DNA of 64,000 nucleotides from Lumnitzera littorea (taxonomy: Eukaryota > Streptophyta > Magnoliopsida > Myrtales > Combretaceae): the NCBI GenBank assembly GCA_024138015.1, contig JAMXBB010000003.1, forward strand, positions 33,102,537 to 33,166,536. Reading direction: 5' to 3'. Numbering within the stretch: the stretch's first letter is position 1; every line of letters begins with the position of its first letter. Shown here piece by piece: positions 1 through 11,429 of the stretch. A program made the translations under genes and the position numbers. A model generated the notes under the pieces. That model had not been told where the DNA came from. It saw only the letters and a program-made list of their open reading frames with translations, and made no database searches.

Positions 1-905
1 CCATACTAATAATTATTTTCGTTATTTGATAACTCATTTCCTTCATATAAAGCTCATTTCACCATACTTACGCCTTTTTCACCAAAGATACTACTTTTAT
101 TATTTCATCATTTCACTATCCATTTCCTTCACGTAAGAGACTTCTTTAACTAAAACAACACCATTTTCACTATTTTAATGTTGATTCCCATGAAGAAAGC
201 CTATTTCACTATAATAACACATTTTCACCAAATTAGACCTTATTTTCTAAAAATAACATTCGTTTTATCAATACGAATGTCATTTTTGCAATTTAAAGAG
301 TTCTTTTAATAGGTGAGGTTTATTTCATCGTACGATAATCCTTTTCACCATAAGGACCGATTTTACAGTTTCACTATATGAAGACTCAGTTTCTTGATGA
401 AATGCTCATTTTCACTACGTGAACACTATTCTTACTTGTTGCAACTGGTTTCAAATTGCAAGACTAGTTTTGTCAAATCACCATTGAAACTTATTTCTTT
501 AAAGCATGGCTTATTTTACTTTATTATTTCCCTTTTCACCATTTGAAGACTTATTTTCTCAAAATAAGGCTTATTTAATCAAACTATCACCCTTTTCACT
601 ATAGATAGAGACTTTGTTATTTCATTTTGTAAATGTTCAATTCTTCAAAATAAGACTCATTTCATCATATTAATACTGTTATCTCTATTTTTGGATTCAT
701 TTTCTCAAAACTAAAGCTTACCTTATTACAAAAACATGCTTTCTCGCCATAGGGAAGAATTTTATTGTTTCACTATTTTAAAGCTTATTTCATCGATGTA
801 AGGATCGTTTTATCACATTAGCATCGTTTCACCATTTTAGGGCACATTTCCTTGAAGCATGGTTCATTTTACTAAACTAATATTGTTTTTATCATTTTCA
901 AACGA
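1..905. repeat. Degenerate short-period repeat array
   Basis: The motif TTTCACCAT and its variants (TTTCACTAT, TTTCATCAT, TTTCATCG) recur about 15 times in 900 bases at irregular spacings of roughly 30-70 bases. It alternates with short blocks such as AAGGCTTATTT and GACTTATTTTCTC. No frame stays open and no protein is recognisable. It looks like an old, strongly diverged tandem array whose left end lies outside the window. The unit length cannot be fixed by eye. Confidence 0.5.
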
Positions 906-2640
906 AACCTAGAAATAAGGTTACGCAAAAATAAGCATTAAGACATTGGATAGCTCCATGGAGAATCTTATAACTTCAAGCACCAAATTCCTACAACTTT
1001 AGTCAAACGTTAGGTATTTAGTCTGTTTGTTCCCTTCTTTAGAAATATGATTAAGGGAATGCTACTTTATATGTCAACTTACATCCACCATGAGAGCATA
1101 TCACTGTAATCTCATTTTTAAATAATATTTTAATCTTGAAATTTTATTCATCCATAACATTAAATAAGACATTTTATGCATTTTCATACTTACAAGTATG
1201 GAATACAATCTCACATACAAATAAAATTCAATTGATGAATTCATAAATTTATTAGTCTTTAAAAATATTAGCTATGCTTGTACATTTAGAAAGAATAATG
1301 TCAAATATTATGTATCAACAAGATTAAAGATAAACCAATGATATGTACAACTAAGTATTAGCCAAAATTAGGTATAGTACATTAGTCAATATATTTGTTA
1401 CTTTTATTCAATAGAAAATAATTTTTAATTAAATACCATATTTTGCCAATTTTTACAACTCAATATTGGTCATAATTTAGGAAGCTACAATTAGCAAGAT
1501 ATTAACTACTTTTATTGAGTAGAAAGTTATTTCAAATCAATTTTATATTTTATCAATTCTTTGATTACATATATTAATTACTTTTATTGAGTAGAAAGTT
1601 ATAGCAAATCAATTCTATATTTTATTATTTTTTTACTACATACAAAACAAATCATTGTATCTACAATATTTATAATATTAAAATGGGAAGCACATTTAGT
1701 GTCTTCGTTATTTTTTAATTTTTTTCTCTCATGGATGCAATATTCACTAGTATTTAAAAAATGTAAAATTGTTTTTAATTTGGAACTTCAATAATTGTAG
1801 TATGGTTACTAAATCATATTTCATATATTGAAACAACATATATAGATCTACATAGATTGCTCATATAACACAACTAAAGAAATTATATATATCTTTATAT
1901 TTTAAATTTAATACCTTATAAATCCCTCAATTTCATGAAATGATTATTAATATTGCTTTTTAGACTTTCTAAATTATTTTTTACAGCCTTTTAGGTTAGC
2001 TTGCTTGCTTCTTGGTTTGTTTTTTAATGAAAAAAAAAATACAATTATTATAGCAAAATTTCTACCATTGAAAATGAAATTAATGAACTTCTAATTAAGA
2101 CACAACAAAATAAAATCAATGGATGAACTTCCTATAGATGACTAGAACTAGGAGTACTATTGATATATAGCAGGTTGTACTTTATAGAATGTAGATTGGA
2201 TTGAGGAATAATTAGATAACATGTGCATAATAATATTGATAGAACGAGGAGTAATTACATACATAGTTTTTAATGTTTTACTTATTTTTAATTTTTTTTT
2301 TCAATGGTGTAATTTCTTAGTATACCAAAAAAGGTTAATTCGTTTCCTATTTATAATTTTAATAATTACAATATGATTATTCTATTACATTACGTAAAAC
2401 CAAAACAAATATATATGGAACTAAACATACTTCTTGTATAATAAAACTACAATATGTTATTTTGTATCTCAACATATCAAAAAAAGAAAGATAACAAAAT
2501 ATATGTTTGTATCATGTGATGCACAACATGAAGGAAGGAAAAAAAAAAAGCAAAAATAAAAAGAAAACACAAAATAGTGGGTCTAGACATTATTCTATGT
2601 TCAACAATTCATTACACAATTACTGGCCATAAACAAAATT
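906..2640. other. AT-rich DNA without recognisable gene
   Basis: Very AT-rich sequence with many stops in all frames and several poly-A and poly-T runs. Apart from the small three-copy repeat at 1399-1640, I see no coding region, structural RNA or transposon end here. Confidence 0.6.
1399..1640. repeat. Three diverged copies of a roughly 70-110 bp unit
   Basis: Units begin near 1399, 1507 and 1579. Each starts with a form of TACTTTTATTGAGTAGAAAG (TTCAATAG in the first) and continues into an AATCAATTYTATATTTTA block. The second and third are 72 bases apart and nearly identical over their first 25 bases; the first is more diverged. This is a small local tandem amplification. Confidence 0.65.
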
Positions 2641-2668
2641 TACCTCCTATTGCTAGTTAGTGTATTAT

Positions 2669-2713
2669 GGGATTGGTCCCGTTAAAATTATAGACGAGAC
2701 CTTAGAAAAATCC
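2669..2713. repeat. Isolated MITE-type terminal repeat
   Basis: The stretch from GGGATTGGTCCC to AGAAAAATCC resembles the termini of the small inverted-repeat elements at 37548-37729 and 38064-38262, and a lone copy at 40301-40349. It is followed by a CT-rich stretch. I could not find a convincing partner terminus nearby, so this is called only as a solitary end or fragment. Confidence 0.35.
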
Positions 2714-3916
2714 TATAAACTTAGTAAGTGAGAAAAGAGTCTCTCCCTCTTCTCTCCTATTACCGTTGGCAACTTCCCTTCTCTATTATCATTATGCGAG
2801 TTCTTTTTTTCTTTATTTATTTTCCTTCTAATTTTAAGGTAAGAAAATTCTAAGAATAATTAGATTATTCATGATGGAAAGATCTCAACTCCCATTGTAT
2901 ATGATAATCGTTGGGTATGTGGTGGAATTGAAAAGAATAGTCTCGTAGATAGGAAGAAGTCTATGGTTCTTTCTTGTTTTGAAGTAAGGTGAGAATCCCA
3001 ATTGATGTCTGATTAAGATTTTCCGAGAAAATTAAGTTAAAATTATTCCTTAGACTTGTAATACCAAATTTGGAGAAAAGAGAACCTTGAAATCATGATT
3101 CAAATGATGATATCTTTGATTTTCGAATTACAGATGTACAATTTTGAAGATTTAAAAATTTATGATGAATATAGGATACAACAACACTATTGGGAAAAGT
3201 GTAAACTAGAATTATTTCATTATTGCAGTTGATGGTTATTTTGATGATTGTAGAGTTAATAAATGCTAGAGGATGGATTTTAGGTTAAGAATTCAACCTG
3301 GGATGACCTAGGTCGAGTCTTTAACAAGAATATTGAAAAAGTGAGATTGAGAGTAAAAGTGTAATTATAGAGGGAAGTGGTTAACCACAAAGCAAACTTG
3401 GCTTTGGTTCATTGAATTGGAGATTTAGGAGAAGTGGTCCATTAAATTTAGAAAGTGGTCAATTAGTTTGTGTTGCATAGGGATTAATCATCTTAATTTT
3501 TACTATAGCAGATTGTTTTGGCTATTTTAAATTCTAGAGCAAATAAATGGGTCTTTTCAGAATATTTAGGATATCAATTAATTATTTTATGTGTTGATTG
3601 CCATTGAATCCACTAGGTGAGATGTTATGATGAGGCTTCAATAGGGGTTAGCTCGAATGAACTCCTTACTCCTCATCACTTGCAAAAAGGCCCCTATGGA
3701 TGAGTCCACAAGGGCCCTCCGATGCTCAAATTAGTAAAGAGAACAAATGAATAGAAATTAGCGGGAAAGTTGAGTACTATGAATCCTTAGGGATGGTGCT
3801 CGAGTATAGGTGTGCTATGAAGATTGAAAGAAGAGTTGTATGTATGAGGGTTCTAGAGTTGGAGAAGAAGATCCTTTTACTTATTAGCCTCTTACACCAT
3901 TTATAGTGTAAGGAGG
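2714..3916. other. No gene; retrotransposon-like leader motif near 3700
   Basis: No sustained reading frame. Around 3685-3735 there are GC-rich motifs (GGCCCCTATGG, GGGCCCTCCGATGCTC) of a kind familiar to me from LTRs or leaders of decayed plant gypsy elements. This stretch may belong with 5214-6320, now separated by the block at 3917-5213. That link is inference. Confidence 0.4.
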
Positions 3917-4270
3917 TTGATAATTCTTATTTTAAACATATTTCATATGGTGATTTTATAGTATTTTCCTTACATTTTTGGTTTTCTTTAAAGAAATTGA
4001 TACTTAATTGAGTAAAATTTTGATTTCAAGATTTGAACGCATTCTTGGATTGAAAACGAAGAAAAGGAATCAAGTTTCACTCAATTTAGAGTTCAAATGA
4101 ATGAGTTATGAAGTTATGAAGTTTTGAAGTTACATAGTCTGGGACATAACTGTATCCCCAGGCTGTGTCTATCTAGGAAAATTTGCCAAGGTCAGAAAGT
4201 TACACGACCTGGGGACACGACTGTGTCCCAGGCCGTGTCTAGTGACGAAAACGGAAACCTTACAATACAT

Positions 4271-4279
4271 TATAAAAGG
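4271..4279 (+). promoter_or_regulatory. TATA box inside the solo LTR
   Basis: TATAAAAGG lies directly after the GC-rich palindromic stretch, where an LTR core promoter is expected. Transcription would start near 4300. It is probably inactive in this context. Confidence 0.5.
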
Positions 4280-4701
4280 ACATATTAGGGTTTTACACAG
4301 AAGATGGGACATTCAAAAGTGAATAGACTTGAAGAGAAGGAGAAGAAAAAGGTGAAAGCAACACCCAACTTGAAGATTGAAGAGATTTGTCATCAACAAA
4401 AGGGGTTTTTCATGTTTTATTTATTGGTTTTGTTGGAACTTGTTTTTAGTTTCATTATGATAGCTTAAAACTCTTGTATTTAGGATTATGGAACCTAGGG
4501 TTTCATGTGACTATTAGATAGATTAATAATTTTCAGTGAAGTTTCTATCTTTTCTTGATTCAATTATGTTATTTAATTGTTAATTGATATTTCTAGAGTA
4601 TCAATCTATGATATTATGTATGATGATTGAGAAATTACATGTGTAATTAGATCTTGACATAATTGGAGAGAATTACATATATACTTAGAGATAAGATATA
4701 T

Positions 4702-4733
4702 GTTTCTTCCGGAAAGTGTTTCTTCCGGAAAGT
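4702..4733. repeat. Perfect 16-bp direct repeat, two copies
   Basis: GTTTCTTCCGGAAAGT occurs twice with no spacer. Each unit contains the palindrome TTCCGGAA. It lies in the downstream half of the LTR-like block. Confidence 0.8.
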
Positions 4734-5213
4734 TATTCTTTGTGTGGGAATTCATTATACATTAATGCGATTCTGAATTATGTTACTAAGTGAAGAGATT
4801 TTGGTAAATAATTTAGGATTAGGGTTAATATGCTTGAGAAAGGTATTAACTTTAATTGTGAATCCCTCTAGTCAAGAATAATAGAGATTAAATTGAAAAC
4901 ATTTTAAGCAATCACATGTTAAACACTAGGAGAAATAATTTCTAAATACGTTATTACCTTCTTGAAGTCGTTCTTAGTTTTATCGCTTTTTTTTAAATTA
5001 CTTAATTAAGTCTCATAATTAGGTCAGTTTGTTAATTTTAGTATTTTTAATTCATTCAACTTAACACGATTTTCCGATTAGATAATAGAGCTAAGGTTAA
5101 TATTAATACTCGAAGTCTCTGAGGGATCGACTCGGACTCACATCCGCTATATTAAAATTGATAGGTGCACTTGCCTAATATTAGAGGTACAACTACTTAG
5201 ACTATATTCGACA

Positions 5214-6320
5214 GTAGGTAAGGTATATACGCTATAAGGGTGATAGGGTGGCTTTGGGAGTCGGTTGGCCATGACTACTTTGGTAGCCATGTTTGTGATT
5301 TATGGCTCTAATATCTTCTAGGTATATTAGGTATGTTGGTCATATTATGGATGTTAGGCTGTAATTAATGAGCCGGGGTAGGACATCAACATTAGAGACA
5401 AAAAAGAGGTAAGGAGGTAAAAGAAAGGCGGTGTGATCATGCCATGAGAGGAGAATTAGGTCCTTGAAAGAGCTTACGGGGTAAGGAGTTCCCTTGCCCC
5501 TTGTGCTCAGATTGGATGGTGGAGTGATTCCTCGTATCTTAAGCTAGGCCAAATTATTGGTAGAGTCTTCGGATGTAGGGCGAGCCTAATGGATGGTGCT
5601 CACTAGGGTTTAGGGATTAGGTCCTTAGGAGATGGCAAAGGAATCGGAGAGAAGGTAAGGAGTTAATCCCTTTAAGCCCCAATAGGCCTTTAAGGATCTT
5701 TATTAGAGTTGGGCCTTAGGTCAGGTGAGAATTATGTATCAACACTTGCTTGCCCACTCTCCTTAACATCAAGGATGTGAGGAGAGTAGGTTAATTAGGA
5801 GGTTCGGCTTGAGGCAAGGAAAGCTTTGCTTTGAGTGGGGGGTAGGGGGTAAGGGGAGGTACCTCCATTGCCTAATGACGTGATGCTTGACATGTCTGAT
5901 TGGACTTATTGTGCTATGTAGTGTTGTTTGGTGTGACTGTTGGCATACTCGAGGTGCCATAGGTGTTATGATGATTTTGGAATGGGTAGCATGCATTAAT
6001 AGCTTCCTTGCAAATAAATGTATTTTTAGGACGCTTGCATTCATGGCTATGTTAGCAATCCGCATGAAATGTGTTAATTTGGGCTATTGGTTAGTAGATT
6101 GGGACATGTGGATGGCTAAGATGCAATATACGTCTTTGTAGTTGGTGCGTGCATCGGGAATAGAGAAAACCGTTCGCCTCTCTCTTGAATTTGTTTATAT
6201 AAAGGGGGTACTTAGGGCCTCATTTTTCACTTTTCACTCTCAGTTAAGAGGAAACTTTATCAAAATCTCAACTCATGAGCTCATTCTCTAATCTTCTTTT
6301 CCTTTGCTCTAATATCAACC
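5214..6320 (+). other. GC-richer leader or LTR remnant of a decayed gypsy-type unit
   Basis: No long frame can be supported; short frames here look accidental. The base composition is clearly richer in G than the flanks and continues into the pseudogene at 6321. A TATA box at 6196 and a CT-rich leader just before the ATG at 6321 suggest a promoter and 5' leader, perhaps the 3' part of an LTR. I did not find a clear LTR boundary or primer-binding site. Confidence 0.4.
6196..6203 (+). promoter_or_regulatory. TATA box upstream of the pseudogene at 6321
   Basis: TTTATATAAAGGGGG lies about 125 bases before the ATG at 6321 and is followed by a pyrimidine-rich leader, a typical plant core-promoter layout. 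A very similar box with a similar context (TTTATATAAAGGC) occurs at 9422. Confidence 0.45.
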
Positions 6321-8752
6321 ATGGTTGACCAAAGTACTTCAAATTCTCAAGGTGAGTCTTTAGGGGGTTCTATTTCAAGAGAGATCGACAATGACTACGA
6401 GCAAATACTCCTCAAAAGGGATGGTAACCCTTACCCCCTAACCCACCCACCTTACTCAAACCCCAACCAAATGATGGCGATGGTGGCAATAGTTAACGAG
6501 GGGCCTAAGGTGATGTTCACTTAAGAGTAAAAAAGGAAATGGGTTGTAAGGAGGCCTTAAGATGTATATAACCTTGAGGGCGAGGAGGATGTAGAGGAGC
6601 CACTGCGTACAACGAATTCTAATACTAAGGCATATGTTTGCATGTTTTTTCTGGTGAGCAAGGAGAAGTTGAGGTTGGTAAATTGGGTGGTGAGAAATAT
6701 AATTGATTAACAAGTAGAGCTACTTGTAGAGGGTGAGAGGACCTTCCAAATAGTGATGAATAGTTCTTGTGCATGTATACGAAGCTGTTCAAGTTGAGGC
6801 TACGGTTGTGATTCATAATATTCTTAGTGGAAGTTTTCAACTATTTCAAGAATGCTTTAAGCTCCTTATACGTGAATGCTTGGGACAACTGCTTGGGTGC
6901 GAGTTGGTATGCTTGTGGATTCTTTAAAGGCAAATGGTATGCCTCTTTAGGCATTTTTTCCATGTGAAGAGGGCTTCTGATTGTTGGGTATATATTGCTA
7001 ATGGAAGTAGGCCATTAAAAGTGTTTGATGGCCTTCCAATTTAGGTTGATCATTGCAAGGAGCACTTCTTCCACATCTAGACACCTGAGAGGCCAAGCTT
7101 CTTAATAGCTTGGTTAATGCCAATTCAGGCTTCACTAGTCAATTTTTTGGAGGTGAAGGATGACAAGGCAAAGGAGGAGGTGTTGGACCTCGCAAACTGG
7201 AAATGGCTCCACTTAATGGCTGCTATTTGGACGTATGTAAATGGTGAGCCTCTCTATGGAGTACGGATAGGTATCTTTTAATTCTTATCGAGGAGGAATG
7301 GTTGAGTGCCTGCTGTGTTGTGTCACCGTTATAATGGGGGATGTTAGGTTTGCTTGTCTTGGTTTTAGTGAGTGTGAGTATTTTATTTCTAGCATATTAT
7401 GGTAAGTCTTTGTTTATGATTGTAGTTATGTGGGTGGCTTTGGAGGACATGAAGCAAAAGCTACTGGTTATCCATGCTAAGTATATGGAAGAGGCAGTAG
7501 AGCCCAGGATGAAGAGGAAACATGTGGCCTTTGAGGGGGAGGGGGAGACCTCACAACCCCGCTCTAAGAAGAGTAAGAGTAAGAAGAGGATAAGGAAGTA
7601 AACCATTCTAGAGGTAGTATGCAACGTGATGGAGAGTATTCTTGAAGGTGCTTTGAATTTTCCAAGTGCAGGGGGATGGTTGGAGTGAGTAGTAGCCATG
7701 TGAGTTGCATAGCTTTAGAGGACTAAGGAAGTTGAGGTTAGTGGTTTAGGGGGTGACTTGGTGAGATGTTGTAGGTTAGCTCGGTGGGGCGGTATTCATA
7801 CATTGGAGTAGTAAGGGGACTTCAAGGAGACCCCTAAGGATGCCAGGGTCTAAGCCATCGACATCTTAGATGATGAGGAGCCCTTGTCGTTGGTGCTTCG
7901 AGATAAGCAGTTTGTCTTATAGTAAGAGCTTGAACCTTCGATGAACTTAATTGCAAGGCCTATGCAGTAGATGGATCAACATAAATGCTAGGTTTGAGTG
8001 ATTGCTTGTTGAGAGGAGTGAGAGTGAGGCTTTTGTAGAGCTGCTTTAGAGACATAATGAGATGAGTTGCTATTGTTAATATATCAAGTGTTATGTGCTG
8101 CTCTTTTGACTGAAACCATGTCTTTATTTTTGTTTCAACTATATGACATGCTTGATTATTTGCTTGCATACAATTGCAAGTACTAGCGGTAGAAGAAGCA
8201 TATGGTGAGGGTTGAGGTGGGAAGGCTTCGTGAGGTGCTGGAGGAGGAGAAGAAGCATGTAGTAGCCTGTTTGCCACATATGGAGATCTATAGTGCCATC
8301 ATAGGGAGCTCGAGGAATGAGCTGGGAAGTTAGAGGCTGACTTGAAGGGAACCCAAGCCTTTGCCAAATCTATTGGGGAGGAAGTGGCCAAATTATAGGT
8401 GAAGCTTGAGGGTAAGAACAAAGAGTTGGAGGGAGTTAGGGCTTAGTTCATTAGGAGAGAGGATGAACTATAAAGTAGGAGGGGCTTACCTACTAAAGTG
8501 AAGTGGCAACTATTCTTTGAGGCCTTGGATGAACCCTTCGTAAAGAAGGCTGTAAGCAACATCAGCTTTGCCTTGGCCAATAAGGCTCAAAAGTAGGTCC
8601 ATGAGCACTTCCCAGATGCGGACTTGACATTCCTTAATTGGCTTAATAATCTACAAGCTACTATTGGTTGAGGAGGTGAGGTGTCTTCTAAGGGTTCTAT
8701 TGGGGGAGGCTCTGGCGAGGAGGAAGAGGAAGAGAACATGGTAGTTAATTAG
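6321..8752 (+). pseudogene. Decayed ORF of a Tat/Ogre-type gypsy unit
   Basis: The frame opens with ATG at 6321 and can be followed through many stops and frame changes to about 8752. Around 6860-6960 it reads NAWDNCLG...GFFKGKWYASLG, and near 6950-7070 FFHVKR...CWVYIANG...LKVFDGLPI. These resemble the 'putative gypsy type transposon' proteins found upstream of or instead of gag in Tat-lineage elements. A basic tail rich in K, R and S ends at 7599. From 8200 to 8740 the sequence is rich in E, K, L and A, as in a coiled coil, and ends in an acidic EEEEE stretch before the stop. No single open frame survives beyond about 100 residues, so the gene is dead. The family assignment comes from recalled patterns and is tentative. 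Confidence 0.5.
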
Positions 8753-10631
8753 GTCAAGGTGGCTTATTTAGTGCTTCTGTTTAACTTTTTGGTGTAGCTT
8801 AAGCCCAATGCCCATTTCCATTGTTTTTGGGGTGATTGAGATGCCATTATCCCCCTTCTTTTATGTAAATGATCGACTTAATTAATGAAATCTTCTTCAT
8901 GTATGGCTCATTCTCGTTTTGCTTCTATTCCTTTATGGCTTCTTCTTTACTATATTGTTAGGTGAAGTCCTTTAAGTTGTGTATCTTTATGGTAAGCTGA
9001 GCATTGAAGGTAGAAACTTGACTTCCTTAGAAGACTTTCGACTTACTTATTTGAGGTGCGATAAGGGCACTAAAGGTGACTATTTAATTCGTTCCATTTC
9101 TCTTAAAGTTGCTTGACTTGCATGCTCTTAGTTTAGTTGAGCACGGCGTACTTAAATCATGTATAGTTTGTTTTTGCAAGGTGTAGACTTAACGCATTAT
9201 CTCGAGTGGATCTTTGCTAACATCATGCAATCTCTTGGATAAAGTGCACCTTGGGTAGAGTGCGCGCATTATAGTTGTACCGACTTAGGTGGTGTGCCTT
9301 CTAGAAGACATTTAATGCATGCACAACATGTTGATATTTCCTAAGGGGTTGGTTAGACTACTGTCTCTTCCAGGTCATTGGATTGGTGCTACGTAGATGG
9401 CTGGGGTTGTCTTAGGCCCTTTATATAAAGGCTAAATGGGTCCTTTGTTCCCCACTTCAAATACATTATAACATTCTCCTGTTGAGACGATTGATAGTTG
9501 AGACTTCCTTTTGCTTTACCATAAGCAAGTTGAGGATGATCAGAGTGAGAGAGAGTATACATAAGCTTGAGAGTAGGACCTTGAGTCTTCAAGCGTCCTT
9601 GTTCGAATGATGATCACAAAGTATAGAGAGTCACTTGGTAGTAGAGGTGGTCCTCGAGCAGTGACTAGGAGGTGTACATGGACCTCTTGATCTAGTCTTC
9701 ATTTGAGCCATAGTCGCTTGTGTAAGGGTGATACCTCAGGTATCCATCCACTACTTGTTGGGGTGGCTTCATTGAGAGAGGTGTTCATTTGTATAAGGTT
9801 ATGGCTGAAGCTTTTAGGTACTACCTCTCAAGTTCTTGTGTAAGAGGGCTCTTCACGGTGATTATGACAGTAGAGGAGGCCGTTTTCTTTACCTAGGTGT
9901 TTTGACTAAGGGAGCCTAGGGGAGCTTGGTGAGATTGTCTCAAGATTCCTGTATTTCTCTATAGCTAACGTAGATGGGGTAGGTTGATTAACTTAAATAA
10001 TCCTCCCTTGAGATGGTCTTGTAGAAGGTCAGTTCATCTAGGTAGAGTGGGGGCTTACTTTTGAAGCTACCAAAGCTATGAAGACATGGCCATTAACTTG
10101 GTTGAAACTTAGGGATGTAGTCATGTTTCCCCCAATAGGGGCTGTAAGTTGAGTTAAAGTTGAGAGAAGTTTGTCTTGAAGAGGAGCTTTGTGTAGGCAA
10201 CTGAGTCAAAGTTGATAGCAGGTGTTGAGATCATGTGTTGAGCAGTAGATTAGGGTCTGGCTTATACCTCTTGTAATTTTTTCTTTTCACTTCTTTGTGT
10301 ACTTAGGGTCTAGATGCCAACCTCTAAAGCCTTGTAATGCTTCCTCATTTAATGAAGTCTCATTTCCTTTTATACTTACTCTTATGATCTTTTTATTCAA
10401 TTTGCACTCTCTTTTCCTTTTGCCATTGCAAGTTTGACAGTTTAAGAAATGCACGATTAAGGCCTATAGACTTAGCTGGATGGGCTTTCCTTTACCTATG
10501 GTGGGGGCCTTAGTCCTTGTAATGTTGGGGTAAATATTAACTCATAGGGTGCTTGAGGATGAGGATCAACTCAAGATAAGGTCATGATGCAGACCTATGC
10601 TAGTAGTTAGCACATTGCTTGTAATGTTAGG
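8753..10631 (+). other. Noncoding part of the decayed gypsy-type unit
   Basis: No sustained coding. A 3'-end-like stretch with TTAATGAAATCTTCTTC follows the pseudogene at about 8880, and a comparable one (TTTAATGAAGTCTCATTTCC) lies at about 10351. Together with the TATA boxes at 6196 and 9422 this looks like two related promoter-to-terminator units in tandem. Two similar short stretches, CTTGTAATGTTGGGGTAAAT (10517) and CTTGTAATGTTAGGGAAACA (10618), lie just before the RT fragment. Confidence 0.4.
9422..9429 (+). promoter_or_regulatory. Second TATA box, context like that at 6196
   Basis: CCCTTTATATAAAGGC. No open reading frame follows it, so it may be a duplicated promoter or LTR fragment. 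Confidence 0.35.
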
Positions 10632-10775
10632 GAAACATTTAACATACTTCACCTTTACAAAATGAAGCTTAACCCCCAAAAATGTGCCTTTGGGGTCACA
10701 TCAAGAAAGGTCCTCGACTTTATGGTCATAAAGCAAAGAATTGAGGCAAATTCGAATAAGATAAAGGCTGTTTGA
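10632..10775 (+). pseudogene. Ty3/gypsy RT fragment, end of the palm region
   Basis: One frame reads ETFNILHLYKMKLNPQKCAF and then GVTSRK...IEANSNKIKAV before a TGA at 10773. This matches the part of Tat-type gypsy reverse transcriptases that follows the catalytic YVDD block (MKLNPEKCxFGV...GIEANPxKI). The catalytic block itself is absent; upstream sequence is unrelated. The minus-strand Tat-like RT at 16731-17056 ends shortly before the point where this piece would begin in the protein, but lies on the opposite strand. The two may be parts of one element separated by inversion, or two elements. Confidence 0.65.
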
Positions 10776-10817
10776 GACATGTCTTTAGGGTCACATCAAG
10801 AAAGTTCCTCGACTATA
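10688..10817 (+). repeat. Direct duplication of 35 bp at a break point
   Basis: CTTTGGGGTCACATCAAGAA and the following 15 bases at 10688-10722 recur with three mismatches at 10783-10817. The second copy ends exactly where the truncated 5' LTR of the next gypsy element begins (10818). This is the pattern expected of filler DNA copied during end joining, but that is inference. Confidence 0.7.
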
Positions 10818-11247
10818 TTGCTTCTTTAGGAAATGTTCTTTTTGTATTTTCCTTTCTGGGCAAGTTGCCCTAACGTACGGGTATAAATATCTTTGTACTT
10901 GTAGCTATAATTCATCAGATTACCTTCGATATACTTGAGTACTTTCATCTTTGTGTAAACATTATTTGTTTACTCTCAGTATCACTCTTATCCTTTCCTT
11001 TAAGCAGGGTTAGGTGGTGAGTAATCTCATTGGACCAATTCGTATGTCATATCGAATTGTGTCATGAGTCCTCGAAAGTTTCATTGGTACGTGATATCTT
11101 TTGGAGTTGTTTGTTGGTATTGCTTGTTGTCTTCATCCTTCACTTTCACTCTTTTGTACCTTTTCCTATTAACCCTTTTTGAGCTTTCTACAAGCCTGGA
11201 CCCATCCAGTGACCAGCCTTGTCTAATCTTAGTCACAATTCGAAACA
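10818..11247 (+). repeat. 5' LTR of the gypsy element (left-truncated)
   Basis: Aligns with 16301-16730 over exactly 430 bases with scattered substitutions. Shared blocks include GCAAGTTG, TATAAATA, AATTCATCAGATTACCTTC, CATTGGACCAATTCGT and GACCCATCCAGTGACC. It ends AAACA at 11247, three bases before the primer-binding site. The downstream copy may extend further left than 16301, whereas here the match stops at 10818, so the 5' end appears lost. Confidence 0.85.
10882..10889 (+). promoter_or_regulatory. LTR TATA box
   Basis: TATAAATA in the 5' LTR; the same box is kept at 16365 in the 3' LTR, which supports a real promoter element. Confidence 0.6.
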
Positions 11248-11250
11248 TCT

Positions 11251-11264
11251 TGGTATCAGAGTGG
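11251..11264 (+). other. Primer-binding site, initiator Met-tRNA
   Basis: TGGTATCAGAGTGG matches the complement of the 3' end of plant initiator Met-tRNA over its first 11 bases and lies 3 bases after the LTR end, the expected place for minus-strand DNA priming. Confidence 0.85.
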
Positions 11265-11429
11265 AGGTTTTGTGTGAATTGTAGTAGTTTTTTTTTTTTT
11301 TTTTTTTAGTTCTATTATACTTTGTTTTGTGTGTGTGAAATAGAGTGTGTTACTGTGTTAAATTGTCTATTGCATTTTTAATTGTTACCTTCTTGAAGTG
11401 TTGTTTAAGTTTTGAATTTGTGAGGAAAA

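Larger units (their letters stand above)
3917..5213 (+). mobile_element. Solo-LTR-like block with TATA box
   Basis: The block reads like a plant gypsy LTR. It has an AT-rich left part, a GC-rich palindromic stretch with repeated GTGTCCCAGG-type motifs (4138-4245), a TATA box (TATAAAAGG at 4271) with the leader beginning about 30 bases on, and a right end of the type CTCGGACTCACATCCGC...GTGCACTTGCC...TTCGACA. No primer-binding site follows the right end and no polypurine tract with coding DNA precedes the left, hence a solo LTR. The left end (TTGATAATTC or TGATAATTC) and the possible target duplication GGAGG/GTAGG are uncertain. Confidence 0.5.

Noticed and set aside
1..905. CRISPR-like array
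   Set aside because: Repeats are degenerate and irregularly spaced, and the sequence context is a plant genome.
5769..6141. Overlapping frames of 98 and 84 codons on opposite strands
   Set aside because: No motif or start context; the region is a noncoding leader of a decayed element and one frame is the shadow of the other.
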